A DNA stretch of 8,079 nt. Source: an uncultured Actinomycetes bacterium. Its GTDB lineage: Bacteria; Actinomycetota; Thermoleophilia; Gaiellales; F1-60-MAGs149. The first letter of the stretch is position 1. Each line of letters opens with the position of its first letter. Below are positions 4,993 through 8,079 of the stretch, piece after piece. Below the pieces are notes generated by a model. It was not told the DNA's origin, ran no database searches, and saw only the letters and a program-made list of their open reading frames with translations. Position numbers and translations under genes: made by a program. The stretch covers positions 1 to 8,079 of the forward strand of contig CAJCBN010000108.1 in the NCBI GenBank assembly GCA_903960645.1, given 5' to 3'.

Positions 4993-5597
4993 ACTGGGAG
5001 ATTGCCATCGCCGTGGTCGTCGGGTATCTGCTCGGCTGCATCCCCTTCGCGAACCTGATCGCTCGTCGTAACGGCATCGATGATCTCCGGGACGTCGGTG
5101 ACCGCAATCCCGGCTACTGGAACGCCCGTGGGCGGATCGGCATCCGCTCGTCCATCCCCATCCTCCTGCTGGATGCCGCCAAGGCCGCGGCTGCCGTTGG
5201 GGTCGGCATGTTGCTGGCCGGTGTGGAGGGCGGTGTGGTCGCCTGGGCCGCGGTGGTCGTGGGGCACATGTTCCCCGTCACGATGCGCTTCCGCGGCGGG
5301 CGCGGCGTGCTCTGCCTCGCCGGCGGCGCGCTGGTGCTGGTGCCGCTGGCCTGTATTCCGGCCGCCATCACGCTGCTGCTCGTGCGTTGGCGGTTCGACT
5401 TCGCCCGCGGTATTCAGGCCTGCCTGATCGTCGCGCCGTTCGCGGTGTGGATCATCTACGGCGCCCACATCGAGCTCTACGCCACCGTCGGGCTGCTGAC
5501 CTTTGTCGGGCTGCGCTCGGCGCTCGCGGATCGGGCGCTCAAGCGCGCGGGCATCGACAAGAACAATCCCGACGGCGTTCAGCCCGACGTCGAGTAG
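4989..5597 (+). CDS. PlsY-family glycerol-3-phosphate acyltransferase, divergent
   Basis: This is a 202-residue integral membrane protein of normal PlsY length. PlsY transfers an acyl group from acyl-phosphate to the sn-1 position of glycerol-3-phosphate, the first step of phospholipid synthesis. Family marks seen are GYLLGCIPFANLIAR (12-26), the motif-1 region DLRDVGDRNPGYWN (32-45) and the motif-2 region GHMFPVTMRFRGGRG (92-106). Several hydrophobic spans lie around 4-24, 57-78, 82-96, 107-132 and 142-178. Oddities: motif 1 is GDRNPGYWN rather than the usual GSGNxGATN, the motif-2 GGK is GGR, and the C-terminal His-Asn-Arg-Glu motif is not recognisable (GLRSALADRALKRAG). It may be a second, specialised acyltransferase rather than the housekeeping enzyme. 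It starts at GTG overlapping the previous gene by 4 nt. Its last 19 bp overlap the convergent glycosyltransferase gene. Confidence 0.85.
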   Translation: MNWEIAIAVVVGYLLGCIPFANLIARRNGIDDLRDVGDRNPGYWNARGRIGIRSSIPILLLDAAKAAAAVGVGMLLAGVEGGVVAWAAVVVGHMFPVTMRFRGGRGVLCLAGGALVLVPLACIPAAITLLLVRWRFDFARGIQACLIVAPFAVWIIYGAHIELYATVGLLTFVGLRSALADRALKRAGIDKNNPDGVQPDVE

Positions 5598-6703
5598 GTC
5601 CGGCCGCGCCAGCTCCGGTTCGGGCGCCAGGCCGACCAGCCGAGGCGGATCACCGCGAGCGGATCGGCCAGCGGTGCGAGCCAGTAGGCGGGGCCAGGCT
5701 GGTCGTACGTCGGGCGCAACGCGACGTGGAACGCCACGCGCACGCCGAGCAGGACAAGTGACGGGATCGCGAGGAGCAGAGAGCCGGTCCACGCCGCTGC
5801 GATCAGCATCGGCAGGGGCAGGGCCATCGTCAGGGTGAGGGTGGCGAGATCGACAAGCTGCTCCCGGCCTGAGGCCACGCCGGGCAGTGCGAGCGAACGG
5901 CCCCACTCGCGCCACGCCTCGCCCGCCGAGGCGTGCATATCGACGACGAGCAGCGGCGCGGCATCGACGAGGCCCAGCTGCCAGCCCTCCCGAACGAGGT
6001 GCCGCGCCAGCGCCACGTCCTCAGTCATGTTGGCCGCCACCGGTGCCCACCCGTCCGCGGCGCGGAACCGCTCGGTCGGGACCAGCAGGCACTGGCCGTT
6101 GGCGACCGTGCGCTCGGAGGTGATGGGCGCATTCGTCGGCGGGCCGAATCGATAGACGAGCGTGGCCAAGAGCGCGGGGTGGAGGATCGCCTCGCCAAGC
6201 GTGTCGACGGCGAACCGCGGTCCTGCCGTCAGCGCCTCGTAGCCGTGTTCCTGCGCGGCGGCGAGCAGGGCCTCGGGCAGTGTCGGGTCGGGTCGGGCGT
6301 CGGCGTCGAGGCAGAGCGTCCACGGCGCGGTGGCGACGGCGAGGCCCTGCTGGAGTGCGTGCTGCTTGCCGACCCACCCGTCGGGCCGTTCGGCACCACG
6401 GAGGAGTCGAATGCGCGGGTCCTGCGCAGACCAGCGTTCGACGATCGTCGCGGTGGCATCGACGGAGCCGTCATCCACCACGATGATCTCGTAGACGGTG
6501 CTGCCGCTGCGGGTGAGGGCGCTGAGCAGCGGCTCGATGCGGTGTTCCTCGTCGCGGGCAGGGATCACGATCGAGATCGCGCCCGGGCGGGCGGTGGCAC
6601 CCGGTTGCAGCGGAGCGGTGCGGTCACGGCCGCGGGCCAGCCGCACGAGCACGGCCGCGCCGGCAACGACCTGCAGGAGGGCCAGCAGCCACAGCGCGAT
6701 CAT
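5579..6703 (-). CDS. Family 2 glycosyltransferase, CrtQ-like (carotenoid glycosylation)
   Basis: This is a 374-residue membrane-anchored GT-A enzyme. One N-terminal transmembrane helix (1-22) precedes the catalytic domain, with SIVIPARDEEHRI (44-56), VVDDGS (75-80, nucleotide binding), LDADARPDP (132-140, metal-binding DxD), an ANGQCLLVP segment (201-209) and TED (227-229, the likely catalytic-base region). Two or three C-terminal hydrophobic segments follow (about 286-325), then SWRGRTY. This layout, and the WRGRxY end, fit CrtQ-like glycosyltransferases that attach sugar to carotenoid acids or alcohols. Its ATG overlaps the stop of the CrtA-like gene (ATGA, 4 nt), so both are co-translated, which supports a carotenoid substrate. 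The 3' end overlaps the convergent plsY-like gene by 19 bp. Specific donor and acceptor are unknown. Confidence 0.85.
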   Translation of the reverse strand: MIALWLLALLQVVAGAAVLVRLARGRDRTAPLQPGATARPGAISIVIPARDEEHRIEPLLSALTRSGSTVYEIIVVDDGSVDATATIVERWSAQDPRIRLLRGAERPDGWVGKQHALQQGLAVATAPWTLCLDADARPDPTLPEALLAAAQEHGYEALTAGPRFAVDTLGEAILHPALLATLVYRFGPPTNAPITSERTVANGQCLLVPTERFRAADGWAPVAANMTEDVALARHLVREGWQLGLVDAAPLLVVDMHASAGEAWREWGRSLALPGVASGREQLVDLATLTLTMALPLPMLIAAAWTGSLLLAIPSLVLLGVRVAFHVALRPTYDQPGPAYWLAPLADPLAVIRLGWSAWRPNRSWRGRTYSTSG

Positions 6704-7407
6704 GCGCGGGCGGCGAGCAGATCGGCGAGGGGATCACTCCCGGCGAGCGTGCCCTCGGTCGCGGTCGGCCGGAAGCGGGCGAACAGCTCTTCGGAGTACC
6801 ACGCCTCCTGCGTGCGTCGGCGGATCGCCTCGCGGTGGGCCTCGGTGCCGTAGGCGAAATCCTTCATCGCCTGCTGCGAGGACCAGACCGAGAGCGTGCC
6901 TTGTCGCCCGAGCGGCGACTCGCCGAACCCGATGCTGGCAAGCAGGCCGGGATTGCGCTCAAGGTCCAGATCGATCGGCGGTACCGCCGCATAGAACTGG
7001 CGGGTCTTGCGCGCGCGCAGCGTCGCCCGGGTGATCACGGCGTACGGCCCGTCGCCCGGGGGCGCCGGTTGAGCCGGGAAGGGATTCGAGCCGCCCCAGG
7101 CGCCGGCCGACTTGACCGGGACCATCCGCATGGTCCAGACCTCCGAGGCGTGCTCGTGCCAGCGCTGGACGATCGGCGAGTCCGCGAGGAAGGCGTCGAG
7201 ATGCTCCTCCGAGGACCAGGCCGCGACGAGCCCCCAGCGCAGCAGATCCGGCTTCCATGCGAACGACGTGCCCTTGGCCGTACCGACCAGCCGCTTGAAC
7301 GTCAGCCCCGGCGCCTTGGCGAGATCGGGGCGATCAAGGCCCATGCGTCCGAAGGCCCAGCGCAGTTCCTCGCGCGGGTACGTGACGATGGAGACGGAAG
7401 CGATCAT
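6700..7407 (-). CDS. CrtA-like carotenoid monooxygenase (spheroidene monooxygenase family)
   Basis: This is a 235-residue soluble protein. CrtA enzymes introduce keto groups into acyclic carotenoids such as spheroidene. The signature C-terminal half is clear: GFGESPLGRQGT (160-171), SVWSSQQAMKDFAYGTEAHREAIRR (173-197) and EAWYSEELFARF (201-212). The N-terminal half contains a related pattern, LVAAWSSEEHLDAFLADSPI (60-79), followed by RWHEHASEVW. The protein therefore looks like two ferredoxin-like (antibiotic-monooxygenase fold) halves from an internal duplication. The ATG at 7407 has no SD but follows TAGCCT by 6 nt, suggesting leaderless translation. It is the first gene of a two-gene operon with the glycosyltransferase. 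The exact carotenoid substrate cannot be told, and no other crt gene is in the window. Confidence 0.85.
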   Translation of the reverse strand: MIASVSIVTYPREELRWAFGRMGLDRPDLAKAPGLTFKRLVGTAKGTSFAWKPDLLRWGLVAAWSSEEHLDAFLADSPIVQRWHEHASEVWTMRMVPVKSAGAWGGSNPFPAQPAPPGDGPYAVITRATLRARKTRQFYAAVPPIDLDLERNPGLLASIGFGESPLGRQGTLSVWSSQQAMKDFAYGTEAHREAIRRRTQEAWYSEELFARFRPTATEGTLAGSDPLADLLAARA

Positions 7408-7413
7408 GCAGGA

Positions 7414-7419
7414 AGGCTA
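7414..7419 (-). promoter_or_regulatory. Candidate -10 (TAGCCT) for leaderless crtA-like gene
   Basis: On the minus strand TAGCCT ends 6 nt before the ATG at 7407. It fits TANNNT and closely resembles the TAGGCT found at the same distance before two other genes here. No clear -35 is visible. Confidence 0.45.
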
Positions 7420-7451
7420 TCGCGCGTATGGGGGCGGTCGGCCGGGCGGAC

Positions 7452-7492
7452 GCCCCGAAGGGCCGCTGCCCCCGCCTGGTGGCGGGAGCAGC
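7452..7492 (-). terminator. Double-hairpin terminator of rnpB
   Basis: On the minus strand, just beyond the RNase P RNA 3' end, there is a hairpin with 12-bp arms and one mismatch (7492-7481 with 7476-7465, ACCA loop). A second short hairpin, GCCC-TTCG-GGGC (7463-7452), follows with a stable UUCG tetraloop. There is no T-tract, as is common in high-GC actinobacteria. It isolates rnpB from the crtA-like gene on the same strand. Confidence 0.6.
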
Positions 7493-7496
7493 GGGG

Positions 7497-7834
<338 letters not shown>

Positions 7835-7840
7835 TACGGC

Positions 7841-7846
7841 ATCGTA
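7841..7846 (-). promoter_or_regulatory. Candidate -10 (TACGAT) of rnpB
   Basis: On the minus strand TACGAT ends 6 nt before G7834, the 5' end deduced from helix P1. The same hexamer precedes tRNA-Leu. The -35 region is not recognisable and lies close to the divergent promoter of the P-loop gene. Confidence 0.55.
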
Positions 7847-7878
7847 CCGGTCGGCGCGAGATCGCCGCTGCGGGGCGG

Positions 7879-7884
7879 TAGGCT
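7879..7884 (+). promoter_or_regulatory. Candidate -10 (TAGGCT) for leaderless P-loop gene
   Basis: TAGGCT ends 6 nt before the ATG at 7891 and no SD is present. This is the same hexamer and nearly the same spacing as upstream of the DUF6159 gene. Confidence 0.45.
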
Positions 7885-7890
7885 CACGCC

Positions 7891-8079
7891 ATGGCCCGGG
7901 CAATCCTCCTGATCGGACCCGTCGGAGCGGGCAAGACCACGACGCTGCACGAGCTCGAGGCGATCCTCGCGGTGCGCGGGGTGCCGAACGCCATCATCGA
8001 CCTCGACTGGCTCGCCTGGGCCTCGCCGCCCACTGCGAGCAGTAGCACCATCCATGACCTCCTCGTACGGAACCTTGCG
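7891..8079 (+). CDS. P-loop NTP-binding protein, N-terminal fragment
   Basis: The first 63 codons are open to the window edge. MARAILLIGPVGAGKTTTLH carries a perfect Walker A motif (GPVGAGKT, residues 9-16) right at the N-terminus. IDLDWLAW (36-43) follows, where small P-loop kinases and AAA-type ATPases have the end of the second strand. The early P-loop and short first unit suggest a kinase-like or AAA-family single-domain ATPase, not an ABC protein. The 3' part is outside the window, so the substrate cannot be assigned. It is transcribed divergently from rnpB with a 56-bp gap. Confidence 0.85.
   Translation, partial: MARAILLIGPVGAGKTTTLHELEAILAVRGVPNAIIDLDWLAWASPPTASSSTIHDLLVRNLA

Overview
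The window is very GC-rich (roughly two-thirds G+C or more by eye). It reads as chromosomal DNA of an actinobacterium, most plausibly of the Thermoleophilia/Solirubrobacterales kind. The grounds are an actinobacterial LexA with GAAC-N4-GTTC SOS boxes, a DUF6159-type membrane protein, a type A RNase P RNA, a tRNA-Leu without an encoded CCA, and several genes that start a few bases after a TANNNT hexamer (leaderless style). The taxonomic placement is inference.

Layout. Positions 1-1209 (minus) hold two secreted proteins in tandem whose mature N-termini share a GDWT motif; the second is cut by the window edge. At 1333-2175 (plus) lies a polytopic DUF6159-like membrane protein. It is followed by a REPIN-like pair of inverted palindromes (2185-2296), a block of four CTCAG half-sites (2297-2331), and a secreted protein made of two 68-residue-spaced repeats (2398-2952). 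A strong 13-bp hairpin separates this from tRNA-Leu(GAG) on the minus strand (3049-3132).

At 3210-4126 is the SOS regulator lexA. Its promoter carries two perfect SOS boxes, and the gene is followed after 3 nt by a 72-residue four-cysteine zinc-ribbon-like protein.

The most interesting object is at 4159-4581. It is a secreted thioredoxin-fold protein whose redox motif is encoded as TGA-Thr-Gln-Cys. The in-frame TGA (4312-4314) sits exactly where the first Cys of CxxC belongs, and a hairpin with a bulged U and a G-starting apical loop follows it, as expected of a bacterial SECIS element. I read this as a selenoprotein that standard gene callers would split, and would probably report only as a 67-residue fragment.

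Positions 4636-5597 hold an unknown 118-residue protein overlapping by 4 nt a divergent PlsY-family acyltransferase. Convergent to it (7407-5579, minus) is a two-gene carotenoid-modifying unit: a CrtA-like oxygenase coupled by an ATGA overlap to a CrtQ-like family 2 glycosyltransferase. Upstream of that unit, on the same strand, is the RNase P RNA gene (7834 to about 7497), with a hairpin terminator. Diverging from rnpB at 7891 is the start of a P-loop NTP-binding protein that runs off the window.

Mobile DNA is limited to the REPIN-like element. I see no CRISPR array, integrase or insertion sequence.
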